Origin: Agathobacter ruminis
Lineage (GTDB): Bacteria; Bacillota; Clostridia; Lachnospirales; Lachnospiraceae
Direction: 5' to 3'
Length of the DNA: 64,000 nucleotides
Assembly (NCBI RefSeq): GCF_002735305.1
Contig: NZ_PDYG01000135.1
Location: 1 to 64,000, forward strand
Shown: one piece after another, positions 19,246-28,175 of the stretch
Layout of the letters: every line of letters starts with the position of its first letter
Position numbering within the stretch: position 1 is the first letter of the stretch
The notes under the pieces: model-generated
What the model was told of the DNA's origin: nothing
What the model saw: only the letters and a program-made list of their open reading frames with translations
The model's database searches: none
Program-made: the position numbers and the translations under genes

Positions 19246-19274
19246 ATTTTATCAGATGTTGTGTGTGTTGAAAA
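19246..19274 (-). promoter_or_regulatory. Promoter candidate of the CHAP gene
   Basis: On the minus strand TTTTCA (19269-19274), a 17-base spacer and TAAAAT (19246-19251) sit 49 bases from the start. Confidence 0.45.
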
Positions 19275-19281
19275 CCTTTTT

Positions 19282-19372
19282 TCCTTTGGGGACGGGGGTC
19301 AGCGGATAGTTGGGTGTCCCTAAAGGTGTAGTACCCCGTCCCCAAAGGAAAGAAGGGTGTCCCTAAAGGGAA
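19282..19372 (+). repeat. REP-like element, copy 3
   Basis: Starts CCTTTGGGGACGGGGGTCAG and includes an internal inverted repeat (19283-19297 with 19333-19347, CCCCGTCCCCAAAGG). Its first 41 bases match the inverted copy 4 with one mismatch. Confidence 0.9.
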
Positions 19373-19411
19373 AATGTCTGTTCAACCGTGATGTATTGTA
19401 GTAAGAAAGTC

Positions 19412-19440
19412 TTGACTTAAGGAAAATAATATAGTAAATT
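19412..19440 (+). promoter_or_regulatory. Promoter of the riboswitch leader
   Basis: TTGACT (19412-19417), a 17-base spacer and TAAATT (19435-19440). A start near 19447 would place the aptamer at the very 5-prime end of the transcript. Confidence 0.6.
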
Positions 19441-19454
19441 AGGACTATATAATT

Positions 19455-19540
19455 TGAATAATGTTTTGGGCAAAACATGAGAAATCATGTGACGCAAAGC
19501 TCTAGAGCCTTTTACATGGTAGTCAGTTGCAGAAATTTTG
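19455..19540 (+). promoter_or_regulatory. c-di-GMP-I (GEMM) riboswitch aptamer
   Basis: The conserved GEMM-I blocks appear in order: GGGCAAA, a hairpin ACATGA-GAAA-TCATGT with a GNRA loop, GACGCAAAGC, then GAGCC and ATGGTAGTCAGTTGCAG. The aptamer binds cyclic di-GMP, and the tetraloop docks on its receptor in the second stem. A terminator follows directly and the protease gene is downstream, so it should control that gene by transcription termination. Whether ligand turns it on or off cannot be told from sequence alone. The window also encodes a GGDEF protein. Confidence 0.88.
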
Positions 19541-19544
19541 GTAT

Positions 19545-19582
19545 TAGACATCGCGGGAAATGCCCATGATGTCTATTTTTTT
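19545..19582 (+). terminator. Riboswitch expression-platform terminator
   Basis: AGACATC (19546-19552) pairs with GATGTCT (19568-19574), with an inner GGG/CCC pair, followed by A and seven T residues. Confidence 0.82.
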
Positions 19583-19670
19583 ACCGTTAGGGACACCCTT
19601 GTGCATTTTAGGGACGGGGTACTAGAACGTTAGGGACACCCGACTATCCGCTGACCCCCGTCCCCAAAGG
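19583..19670 (-). repeat. REP-like element, copy 4 (inverted)
   Basis: Reverse complement of copy 3 over about 88 bases. It lies between the riboswitch terminator and the protease gene, and its edge (CCAAAGG) forms part of that gene's ribosome-binding site AAAGGAGAG. Confidence 0.9.
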
Positions 19671-19677
19671 AGAGAAG

Positions 19678-22600
19678 ATGAAGAAAGCATTCAGTGCAAT
19701 CCTGGCAACAGCATTACTGCTGACGATGCCGAGCATGACGACGCTGGCCAGCGAAATTGAATATGTGGATACGACGGAGCTGGAGCGATTGCTGGAGCCG
19801 AGCGGAGCGAGCGGAGATTATGTTGCGGTGGATGATGAGCCACAGGCACTGGCATATGGCGGGGATGCAGAGGAACTGCAACAGGTGGACGAGTTCTTTG
19901 CGCTGACAAAGGCGGAAAGCGTACAGGCGGCTGCATCGGCATATCCATCAGCGGATCCGCTTGATTATTTAAAGCAGACATATCCGGGAACAAGAAGACA
20001 GTTTGAGGGAACCTGCTGGGCACATTCGATTGCGGCAAATGCCGAATTTTACAGTGTGAAGAATGGTGTGCTGCAGACCGGAACCAATACAGACCTGAGC
20101 GAATACCAGATTGCTTACTTTGGATATCATTCGGCAGAAGCGCCGGATGGCGATACGCAGGGAGACAGCTATGCATTTCGCGCAAAAAGCGGAAGCAGAG
20201 AAACCTGGCTGACAAAGGGACATAATCTGACATTTGTGGTTCATACATTGAACCAGTGGGACGCAATTGCGGATGAAGCCATTATTCCGACTCCGAGCCA
20301 GAACCTTGAAGCGGGCCTGACGGAAGACAAGGCGCACGATCGTAATCATGTGGTGATGACGGATGCGCGTGTAATCAAAAAAACAGAGAAGGATGCAATC
20401 AAAAATGCAATCGTGGCAAACGGGATTGTATCGATTTCTTATTATGCGGATGGTGGGTATGCTGCGCTGGATAAGAATCAGCAGGCAAACTGGTATTGCC
20501 CTAATGCAAAGGAATCGAATCATGCAGTTGCGATTGTGGGATGGAATGATCAGTATGCGGCAAGCAATTTTAAGAAACGACCGGCCGGAAACGGTGCGTG
20601 GCTTGTGAGAAACAGCTGGTCGACGAAGACGGAATATTCCATCAACAGCTATTTTTGGCTGTCTTATTATGATAAATCAATCAATGAGAATGTTTACGCA
20701 TTGAATTTTGATCTGCAAAGCAGATATGCACATAATTATCAGTATGATGGCGGTAACTACAGCCAGCCATCCATGAAACTGCAGGCATCTCAGAGTCTTG
20801 GGGCGAGAGCGCCGAAGGCAGCCAATGTGTTTACGGCAAACCAAAGCGCGTCAGATGAAACATTAACCGCAGTCAATCTGACCTATAAGTATTATTCGGA
20901 TTGCAATTATAAGATTGAAGTTTATAAGAATTTAAAAAATGATTCGCCGAACAGTGGAACGCTTGTCGATGCGGCAACCACTTATGGCACGACCACCTAT
21001 CCGGGCATTTATACCGTCAAGCTGGATGCCCCGGTATCCCTGAGCAAGGGCGAAAAATTTGCAGTGGTGGTAACCACCTGGTCGGAGAACAACGGTTCTG
21101 TGACCTATTACCAGCCGGACAGAGAATATGCATATACCGGCTGGGACTGGATGACCTCGACCGTAGCGGCAAAAAGCGGACAGAGCTATACCTACGATTA
21201 CGGCAACCAAAATTGGCAGACTTTTTCGCAAAACGCACAGTCTGGAGTGACGGGCAATTATTGTATCAAGGCATTCACGGTTGAACAGCGCGTAGCTGTT
21301 CCGGCAAAATCTAAAGTCATCTATCATTCCAATGACGGAAAAGATGACACACGCGTGGAATCTTATGCGGCGAATGCAACGGCAAAAGCTGCGGAAAATC
21401 CATTTAAGCGCGACGGATATGAATTTGTTTCATGGAATACAAAGGCTGACGGAACCGGTAAAAATTATGCAGTCAACGCAAATATTACCGGTATCGCGGC
21501 CGGTGAGCAGTTCCATCTGTATGCAAAATGGAAAGCAGAAACAACAGAGGTAAAGTTTGATCCAAACGGCGGAACTCTGCAGGGCAGTGAAACGAAGCTC
21601 GTGACCTATGGCAGCACATTCGGAACACTTCCGCTCGCAATCAAAGATGCATATATCTTCCTGGGATGGTTCACACAGAGAACCGGAGGAACACCGGTAA
21701 CTGCGTCATCCACATGTACTTATCACGGAAAAATCACACTGTATGCGCAGTGGGGCATACCCGGTTATACGCTTTATCTGAATCCAAACGGAGGAAGCAT
21801 CGACAAGAGCAGCCTTGCGGTATATTTCAATAAGAGAATCGGAACCATTCCGACACCAAAGCGGGATGGATATACATTCACGGGCTGGTTTACCAAAACC
21901 AGCGGCGGCACGCAGTATACACCGAATACGCTTTACAAATCGCGCACCGGTATGACCGTTTATGCGCGTTGGAGCGCCAATACCTATGCGGTTACGTATT
22001 CCTATAACGGCGGAAAGCAGGACAAAAACAATCCGAACCCTACAAAGTACAGCGTGGAGACAAGAACGACTCTGATGCCGGCCATTCGGAGCGGATATCG
22101 ATTTACAGGATGGTATCTGGACAAGAACCTGACAAAAAAACTTACCCTGCTCAGCATCGCGGAAATCAAGGCGAAGGGTGGAAAAGTTGGAAAGCTGACC
22201 TTGTATGCAGGATGGGATGCAAACAGCTATCGCATCACATTTGATGCAAACGGTGGCTCCGGAATCTCCGCAAACCAATCGATTACGGTAAAAACAGGAC
22301 AAAAGGTTGGCACACTGCCACAGGTCAGAAGAACCGGATATACGTTTGGCGGCTGGTTCACGAAGCCGACGGCGGGAACTAAAATCACAGCAACCACTGC
22401 ATGGAAAGCAGAAAACGGAACCAGATTGTATGCACATTGGACCAAGAGCCGTTATACCATCAAATATATGCTAAGCGGCGGCAAAAATGCAGGCGGCAGT
22501 GCAAAATATTACTATTATGGAGAAGCAGTCACACTGAAAAAAGCGACCAGAACCGGATATCGATTTGTCGGCTGGTATCGTGATGCACAGCTCAGGCAGG

Positions 22601-22905
22601 CAATCTCCACGACCGCTGGCGCAGCAGAAAATCTTACAGTTTATGCAAAATGGGTACCGATTCGTTACAGCGTCGTGATCTATGGTGCAAACGGAAATGT
22701 CGTACAACAGAAGAGCCTGGAATATACCGAATCCGTCAAAGTGGCAGATCCGGGCGCAGGCAGTTCGAACAAAAAATTCCTCGGGTTTGCGACTTCTGCA
22801 AGTCTTGCACAACGAGGAAAAGTAAAATATCGTGTAGGACAGTCTTATAAGAATCTTGCCAATGTAGAAGGCAGGACGGTAAGTCTGTATGCTGTATATC
22901 GATAA
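19678..22905 (+). CDS. Secreted papain-like (C1) protease with InlB repeats
   Basis: 1075 residues. A signal peptide (about 1-25) and a short propeptide precede a C1A peptidase: Cys113 in FEGTCWAHS, His282 in NHAVAIVGW, and Asn312 in WLVRNSWS. A beta-sandwich of about 200 residues follows (to about 540), typical of lectin-like domains paired with this peptidase. Then come about seven InlB/Listeria-Bacteroides repeats of 60-75 residues, each with a GY-x-F-x-GW core and an LYAKW-type end. No anchor motif is visible at the C-terminus. Start ATG 19678 has AAAGGAGAG upstream. Expression is likely under the c-di-GMP riboswitch. Paralogue of the gene at 32327. Confidence 0.9.
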   Translation: MKKAFSAILATALLLTMPSMTTLASEIEYVDTTELERLLEPSGASGDYVAVDDEPQALAYGGDAEELQQVDEFFALTKAESVQAAASAYPSADPLDYLKQTYPGTRRQFEGTCWAHSIAANAEFYSVKNGVLQTGTNTDLSEYQIAYFGYHSAEAPDGDTQGDSYAFRAKSGSRETWLTKGHNLTFVVHTLNQWDAIADEAIIPTPSQNLEAGLTEDKAHDRNHVVMTDARVIKKTEKDAIKNAIVANGIVSISYYADGGYAALDKNQQANWYCPNAKESNHAVAIVGWNDQYAASNFKKRPAGNGAWLVRNSWSTKTEYSINSYFWLSYYDKSINENVYALNFDLQSRYAHNYQYDGGNYSQPSMKLQASQSLGARAPKAANVFTANQSASDETLTAVNLTYKYYSDCNYKIEVYKNLKNDSPNSGTLVDAATTYGTTTYPGIYTVKLDAPVSLSKGEKFAVVVTTWSENNGSVTYYQPDREYAYTGWDWMTSTVAAKSGQSYTYDYGNQNWQTFSQNAQSGVTGNYCIKAFTVEQRVAVPAKSKVIYHSNDGKDDTRVESYAANATAKAAENPFKRDGYEFVSWNTKADGTGKNYAVNANITGIAAGEQFHLYAKWKAETTEVKFDPNGGTLQGSETKLVTYGSTFGTLPLAIKDAYIFLGWFTQRTGGTPVTASSTCTYHGKITLYAQWGIPGYTLYLNPNGGSIDKSSLAVYFNKRIGTIPTPKRDGYTFTGWFTKTSGGTQYTPNTLYKSRTGMTVYARWSANTYAVTYSYNGGKQDKNNPNPTKYSVETRTTLMPAIRSGYRFTGWYLDKNLTKKLTLLSIAEIKAKGGKVGKLTLYAGWDANSYRITFDANGGSGISANQSITVKTGQKVGTLPQVRRTGYTFGGWFTKPTAGTKITATTAWKAENGTRLYAHWTKSRYTIKYMLSGGKNAGGSAKYYYYGEAVTLKKATRTGYRFVGWYRDAQLRQAISTTAGAAENLTVYAKWVPIRYSVVIYGANGNVVQQKSLEYTESVKVADPGAGSSNKKFLGFATSASLAQRGKVKYRVGQSYKNLANVEGRTVSLYAVYR

Positions 22906-22925
22906 TCAAAAGTGAAACAGGCATG

Positions 22926-22957
22926 AAAAAACGCGAGTCATTACGACTCGCGTTTTT
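22926..22957. terminator. Bidirectional terminator
   Basis: AAAAACGCGAGTC and GACTCGCGTTTTT form a 13-bp stem between the convergent protease and DHHW genes. Confidence 0.9.
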
Positions 22958-22967
22958 GACGCCCGAC

Positions 22968-24044
22968 TTATTTGCGTGATAACTTAAACAGATTGGCATC
23001 GTCGGCAAAATTGCTCATTTCATACAAAACCATCACGCGGTCAAAATGACCTTCATTCATCAGCTGAGCGATATTTTCATTGAAGTATCGCAAATCAAGG
23101 ATGGTGATATGTTTGTATTTCTGAGCCAGATACGGAACCATACAATTGGCAAATGAGTCTTTGACTAGGAGGAGGTTGCCGTCGCCTGTTCCGTCAATGT
23201 CCAGCCGGCCAATGTTACCGCCGAGAAAGTAAGCATATTTGTCCTTGGTGTCGAGCTTGGCATTGTCATATAAAATATCGGAATCACTCTGTCCGGATGA
23301 AACGACAGGCGCTTCAATTGCATCATAGATTCCGTTGCGGAGCAACACGCGTGAATAAAGAGTGCCATGGAACCGGTCCGTCACGGTTGTCATATCGGCG
23401 TTGATGGCATCTTCAACTGCTTTTGCATCAGAGCGACCGTCGATGATCTTTCGGAAAGCCGCATAGGCGGCACGCGTGGTCCAATGGTGGTCCGTCCTGT
23501 AATACACCTGTGTCGAATTGGTAAGGAGTTGGAACGTACTGCGCAAATCCTGAAGGACTACAGAATCGTTCAGGGTTTGCTGAGCAAGCTGATATTTGGC
23601 ATCTGCATCATATACAGGAGCATTGCCAGGAAGATAATCCGACAAAATCGTGTATGGAGACGGAACCAGAACCACATCAAAATCGTTTACGGAGTAAGCA
23701 TCCGCAAACTTATTGATAAAAGCAAGGTTGTTTTTATATTGGCGAAGGTTAAAATCACCCTCGCTGCATTTGTCAAACAGATATCCGTCCGTGCCGATAT
23801 AGGTGTCGTTGATTTCGCGTGAAAGGCATGCGTATCGCATGGATGATGCGAGAGAAAGCCACTGATCGCGAAGCGGAAATTGATCCGCGAGCACACTCTC
23901 CACATCCGAAGTGGATGAAATGGAGGAGACGGTTTTTAAATATCTGTTTTCATTTTCAGAAAAGGTCTTTTGACCCGTGGCAAAGATGCTAATGCCACCA
24001 AGCACCATCAGGCCGAGAAAAAGACCGAAATATAATTTTTTCAT
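22968..24044 (-). CDS. DHHW-family (AlgJ/AlgX-like) acetylation protein
   Basis: 358 residues. An N-terminal membrane anchor (about 1-22, KKLYFGLFLGLMVLGGISIF) precedes an extracellular SGNH-like domain. The signature YRTDHHWTTRAAY (about 175-187) is the DHHW motif, and VKDSFANC near 290 supplies the usual serine block. Proteins of this kind work with an MBOAT acyltransferase to O-acetylate a surface polysaccharide. The MBOAT gene is 17 bases upstream. Start ATG 24044 follows AAGGAGT. The polymer acetylated is unknown. Confidence 0.88.
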   Translation of the reverse strand: MKKLYFGLFLGLMVLGGISIFATGQKTFSENENRYLKTVSSISSTSDVESVLADQFPLRDQWLSLASSMRYACLSREINDTYIGTDGYLFDKCSEGDFNLRQYKNNLAFINKFADAYSVNDFDVVLVPSPYTILSDYLPGNAPVYDADAKYQLAQQTLNDSVVLQDLRSTFQLLTNSTQVYYRTDHHWTTRAAYAAFRKIIDGRSDAKAVEDAINADMTTVTDRFHGTLYSRVLLRNGIYDAIEAPVVSSGQSDSDILYDNAKLDTKDKYAYFLGGNIGRLDIDGTGDGNLLLVKDSFANCMVPYLAQKYKHITILDLRYFNENIAQLMNEGHFDRVMVLYEMSNFADDANLFKLSRK

Positions 24045-24061
24045 AAAGACTCCTTAGAACC

Positions 24062-25453
24062 TTAAAATCTGAAATAAAGGAAAGGATTGTAGCTGCCGTT
24101 GATTAACAATGCGACGGATAATCCGAATCCAAGCAGTCCCAAAAACAGACGGATTGGAGATGGCAGTTTCTGATACCATTTCTTTGGATAGGAGGTCGCA
24201 AAAAATGCAAACACCACCAGCAACAACGCATATTCCATTCCGTAAAAGGCGCTCGCACCGTTAAACAACGAAGCACCGATGCCGAACATGGCTGAAAGCT
24301 GTGCCACCAGACCGTCCCATGTGGTATTTGAAAAGAGCACCCAGCCAATCAATACGACAAAAAGTGTGTAGAGATGCTTGAGGATGCGAGGCCAGTTGGC
24401 ACAAAACCGTTTGAGCACAAACTTTTCCAATACGAGGAAAATAAAATAATAGATTCCCCATGCAATAAAATTCGCACCGGCGCCATGCCACAGACCGGTC
24501 AGAACCCATACGATAAACAGATTGAAAACCTGTCTTGCAACGCCTTTGCGATTGCCGCCGAGCGGAATATATACATATTCCTTAAAAAATGAACTCAATG
24601 TCACATGCCAACGGTTCCAGAATTCCGTAATACTTGTTGCCTCATATGGATGGAGGAAGTTCTCCGGGAAATGAAATCCCATCATCAGACCGATTCCGAT
24701 GGCCATATCCGAATAACCGGAAAAATCAAAATAGATTTGCAACATATAAGCAATTGCGGAAAGCCATGCCAGGCAAACGGTGCTGCTGTTTGCCTGGATG
24801 GAGGCAACCATTTCTCCGCAAATGTTTGCAATCAAAATCTTTTTGCACAGACCGAGAATGAAACGCTCCATGCCATCGCCAAGCATATCTGCCGTGATGG
24901 TACGGTGGTTGATCTCAGTTTCCACATCGCTGTAACGCACGATTGGTCCCGCAATCAGCTGTGGGAACAGCGCGATATACATTCCAAAATAAAGTGGATT
25001 TCTCTGTACACCGACCTTGCCCCGATAAACATCAATCACATAGGACAATCCCTGGAAGGTGAAAAAAGAAATACCAATCGGAAGTGCCAGTCCCACTGCC
25101 ATGAAGCCGGTTTGCCCGAACAGCTGCGCAATCGAGGAGGCAAGCGCGATGCCAAGATCCAGATATTTGAACACGGCCAGTGCGCCGAGATTTAGAATCA
25201 GGCTGATAATCAGGACCAGTTTCATCCCGGCAGCAGATGATTTTTGCCGCATGTGTTCAATCAGGACTCCACTTGCATAATTGATGCAAATGGAGCCGAG
25301 CAAAAGCAGGATATACAATGGCTCTCCGAAGGCATAAAAGACAAGGCTGGCCAGAAGAAGCCAGATGTTTTTTAACGCTCCGGGGCAAATATAATAGACA
25401 ATCAGGGTCAGTGGTAAAAAGAAAAATAAAAAAGTAATACTACTGAATACCAT
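24062..25453 (-). CDS. MBOAT O-acyltransferase (AlgI-like)
   Basis: 463 residues, polytopic with about 10-12 membrane helices. The MBOAT core is seen as EFWNRWHVTLSSFFKEYVYIPLGG (about 270-293), and the catalytic histidine lies in GLWHGAGANFIAWG (about 320). It would move acetyl groups across the membrane onto the sugar chain through the DHHW partner. The first 14 bases overlap the end of the DUF4358 gene; GGAG precedes the ATG at 25453. Confidence 0.93.
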   Translation of the reverse strand: MVFSSITFLFFFLPLTLIVYYICPGALKNIWLLLASLVFYAFGEPLYILLLLGSICINYASGVLIEHMRQKSSAAGMKLVLIISLILNLGALAVFKYLDLGIALASSIAQLFGQTGFMAVGLALPIGISFFTFQGLSYVIDVYRGKVGVQRNPLYFGMYIALFPQLIAGPIVRYSDVETEINHRTITADMLGDGMERFILGLCKKILIANICGEMVASIQANSSTVCLAWLSAIAYMLQIYFDFSGYSDMAIGIGLMMGFHFPENFLHPYEATSITEFWNRWHVTLSSFFKEYVYIPLGGNRKGVARQVFNLFIVWVLTGLWHGAGANFIAWGIYYFIFLVLEKFVLKRFCANWPRILKHLYTLFVVLIGWVLFSNTTWDGLVAQLSAMFGIGASLFNGASAFYGMEYALLLVVFAFFATSYPKKWYQKLPSPIRLFLGLLGFGLSVALLINGSYNPFLYFRF

Positions 25454-25967
25454 GATTCTTCAACTCCGCATTAAAATTGGATTTGTCCGAGCTGCTGTTG
25501 GTACTGATAAACAGCCCGATATAGCAGCCATTGTGGGTCAATAATGCACGGTCTACAATTTCGACCTGTTCCGGAGTATAATTCTCCATCGTTCCGCGGC
25601 GCGAATCGATATGATCCTTTAATGCATTCATAATCGCGGTTACATCATCATTGCTTTTGGCGCAGATAATGGTCACCTCGCCCGCAGTACCGTCATTGGC
25701 ATATGCGTGATAATAGCCGTCGACACGATCGTAATCAACAGAGCAGACTGCAGTGAAATTCAATTCAGCATCGTCGCTATCGGAAGTGTCTACTGTCATA
25801 TCAGACAGAGAGGAATCTTTTTCGACCACTGCTGTTCCGATTTCATTCAAAATTTTATTGAGCTCTGCGCCGGTCGCATGGTCTGCGTTTTTTGCACCGC
25901 AACCGGTCAAAAGAGAAAAGGAAAGTGCAGCAGTTACTGCGATTTTTTTTAAATTTATTTTACTCAT
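25440..25967 (-). CDS. DUF4358 lipoprotein
   Basis: 175 residues. A lipobox (SLLTGCGAK, Cys23) predicts a membrane lipoprotein. The rest matches the DUF4358 pattern of Firmicutes: a conserved start (LNKILNEIG), a central acidic strand, and a C-terminal helix pair with AIMNALKDHIDSRRG and a GCYIGLFIS strand. Function is unknown. It repeatedly occurs beside MBOAT/DHHW genes (family knowledge), and here it overlaps the MBOAT gene, supporting a role as an accessory to polysaccharide acetylation. Confidence 0.83.
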   Translation of the reverse strand: MSKINLKKIAVTAALSFSLLTGCGAKNADHATGAELNKILNEIGTAVVEKDSSLSDMTVDTSDSDDAELNFTAVCSVDYDRVDGYYHAYANDGTAGEVTIICAKSNDDVTAIMNALKDHIDSRRGTMENYTPEQVEIVDRALLTHNGCYIGLFISTNSSSDKSNFNAELKNHGIQ

Positions 25968-25986
25968 AATTCACTCTTTCCGGACA

Positions 25987-27156
25987 TTAGCCTGAGTATC
26001 CGCCGGCAAAATCAATCTTAAAGGTCTTATTGATCAATTCAAGCATTTCCTGATAAATTTCATCGTAGCTCATTTCACCTTCTCCACCTTCACCGGCGCG
26101 GGAATCGGTCAGGGAGTAGCATACAATTGTTGTATTCTCATCCACATTGATCAATGAACAGTCGATATATTTGCCGGACAGATTGTCATCCATTCCGGAT
26201 TCAAATACCTGATTCATAATCTCTGCCATAATCGATACACGCTGTGACTTTGTTGCATCGAAAGCACCGATGTTGAAATAGAATGCTGCATTCTCGCGAA
26301 CACCGTAGGTGGCACTGTAAACAGTCTGAGGAATCGTGCTGATATCTTTTGTCTCGACAGCATTCTGATATGCATAGCAGTATTCATAAGAATCTGCAAC
26401 AGGAAGTGCACCCTTATCATTCCACTCGTGTCCGTTGCGGGCCATAGAATCAGACATGTTAAAGTTTGCGTAATTTCCGGTGCTTGAATCAGAATAGATA
26501 TCTACATGATACCAATGCTCGCCGATCTGTACGAGATCCCAGCTGTGATAATCATTATGTACAATGTGGCAATCAATTCCAAGCATGTTCATGAGCAAAC
26601 GGAATGTGGTTGCATAACCAACACAAACTGCCTGCTTTCCGGTCAAAACACCATATGGGGTTGAAACCGCTTCTGTGGTGTTGACACCCGGAACACTGAT
26701 GGAACCACCTTCGGAAGTGCTGATGTTTTTGCACATCCAGTCATAGACAGCAACTTCTTTTTCGTAATCGCTCATGTTGTCTTTGACCGCTTCCTTGATT
26801 ACATCTGAAGCAAGCTTGAGGGTCTCCACTTCCTGCTCATTTAACTGTGAGTCGTCATTGGATTTGTATGCATCGGAAATTGCGGTTGTACTCTTTATCT
26901 CATACTGTCCGCCAACCGAAAATCCATCTTCCTGGTAAGCTTCGCCTTCAAGCTCTTTGGCCTGACGCTCACGCTCATCATCGATGAACTGGCTGACTTT
27001 CTTGTCAGCTTTCTGAGCAGCAGTTGCGGTAATTACCTGAAAAACGACAAGGCCGATATTTACGACCAGCAGGCATGCTACGCAAATTGCAAGTACCACA
27101 ACAGATTTGCTTTTTTTACCCCCTGTTTTTTCAAATTCTCTTTCATTTGTTTCCAT
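25987..27156 (-). CDS. Membrane-anchored transglutaminase-like protein
   Basis: 389 residues. One N-terminal membrane helix (about 20-45) is followed by a coiled segment rich in Lys and Glu. A transglutaminase-like core spans about 135-225 with the Cys in GKQAVCVGYA, His in YHSWDLV and Asp in HVDIYSD, all in the expected order. A second domain of about 120 residues at the C-terminus has no recognised family. It is likely outside the cell and may act as a protease or crosslinker. First gene of the acetylation operon, 19 bases before the DUF4358 gene. Confidence 0.85.
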   Translation of the reverse strand: METNEREFEKTGGKKSKSVVVLAICVACLLVVNIGLVVFQVITATAAQKADKKVSQFIDDERERQAKELEGEAYQEDGFSVGGQYEIKSTTAISDAYKSNDDSQLNEQEVETLKLASDVIKEAVKDNMSDYEKEVAVYDWMCKNISTSEGGSISVPGVNTTEAVSTPYGVLTGKQAVCVGYATTFRLLMNMLGIDCHIVHNDYHSWDLVQIGEHWYHVDIYSDSSTGNYANFNMSDSMARNGHEWNDKGALPVADSYEYCYAYQNAVETKDISTIPQTVYSATYGVRENAAFYFNIGAFDATKSQRVSIMAEIMNQVFESGMDDNLSGKYIDCSLINVDENTTIVCYSLTDSRAGEGGEGEMSYDEIYQEMLELINKTFKIDFAGGYSG

Positions 27157-27269
27157 AATTGTTCTCCTTCTTGGTTGACTTGTTTTGATAACTTAACTAT
27201 ATCATTTTCCATTCCAAAATACTTTAAGACTTTCTTAAGATTCCTTAAGTCTCTTTAAAGAGTCATTTC

Positions 27270-28058
27270 TGCCCCCTATTTTGTGGGGGTCCCCCATTTG
27301 CCTTGGCACCACCCGCCGCCTACCGGACCGCACACACGGCATCCAACGGCAAGATTCTCTTCAAAGCCGTATGCCGCTTCTTTGATTGAGGCTGTTCTTT
27401 CAACTATTTGCACTTCTCCTGCACAGTCTTTTCCACGCAAACACCCGATATTCCTGATCACTTTCCTGGGCCATATAGACCGGTAGAGGAACATCATTGG
27501 GAACGCGCTTAGTAAAACAGAAGCCGCTTTACCGGCCTCTACCTACCGGTCAGCACACACGGCATTCGAAAGCAAGATTCTCTGCAAAGGCGCGCCCGCT
27601 TCTTTGATTGAGGTTGTTCTTTCAACTATTTGCACTTCTCCTGCACAGTCTTTTCCACGCAAACACCCAATATTCCTGATCACTTTCCTGGGCCATATAG
27701 ACCGGTAGAGGAACATCATTGGTAATGCGCTTAGTAAAACAGAAGCCGCTTTTGCGAAGCGCTCGATACGAGCCGCCACGGACGGCGGCGAGAGTCGATG
27801 GCGTCCCGGATGGACGCTCTGAGACGGTGTCGAGCGCTCAAAAGCGGCTTCGTTGTTTTACTTAGCAAATGGACAGTGTTCCGTACCGGTCTATATTGCG
27901 GCTTCGTGGTTTTACTTAGCAAATGGACAGTGTTCCGTACCGGTCTATATAGGACAGGAAAGCGATTTAGAGAATCTAAGCCTTGGTGCTTATCGTGTGT
28001 GGTCCGGTAGGTGGTGGGCGGTGCCAGGGCAGATGGGAAACACTCGAAAATAAAGGAC
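27270..28058. repeat. Composite repeat cluster with inverted ends
   Basis: The ends (about 27270-27340 and 27985-28055) are inverted copies of about 60 bases, sharing a CCTACCGGACC core and a GCCTTGGCACC / GCCCTGGCACC block. Inside, two direct copies of 157 bp (27374-27530 and 27596-27752, three or so mismatches) sit in a 222-bp tandem unit. Two direct copies of 52 bp (27845-27896 and 27899-27950) are related to them in inverted form. There is no transposase. Short frames over the repeats have no ribosome sites, so I call no gene in 27157-28175. Confidence 0.85.
27729..27866. other. Long cruciform with two inner hairpins
   Basis: An imperfect stem of about 40 bp joins 27729-27769 with 27827-27866 (shared core AAGCCGCTTTTG and AGCGCTCGA). 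Within it are two perfect hairpins, GCCGCC/GGCGGC (27772-27789) and GCGTCC/GGACGC (27801-27817). The layout resembles a structured RNA or a transposition end. Strand and activity are unknown. Confidence 0.75.
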
Positions 28059-28071
28059 TTGCAGAAAGGAC

Positions 28072-28101
28072 TTGTGAAAAAAGTACTAGAAATGTTATAA
28101 T
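28072..28101 (+). promoter_or_regulatory. Promoter of the GH25 gene cluster
   Basis: TTGTGA (28072-28077), an 18-base spacer and perfect TATAAT (28096-28101), right after the repeat cluster and 74 bases before the GH25 start. Confidence 0.6.
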
Positions 28102-28175
28102 ATATTTGGAACTATGCGCAACTTGCAGTTGTGTATGGCGAGTAATATTTGTATTGAAAGAAATTGGTTTTAGAA

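Noticed and set aside
27276-27779. Two similar reading frames with shared N-termini on the minus strand
   Set aside because: They arise from the 222-bp direct repeat; no ribosome site and no recognisable domain.
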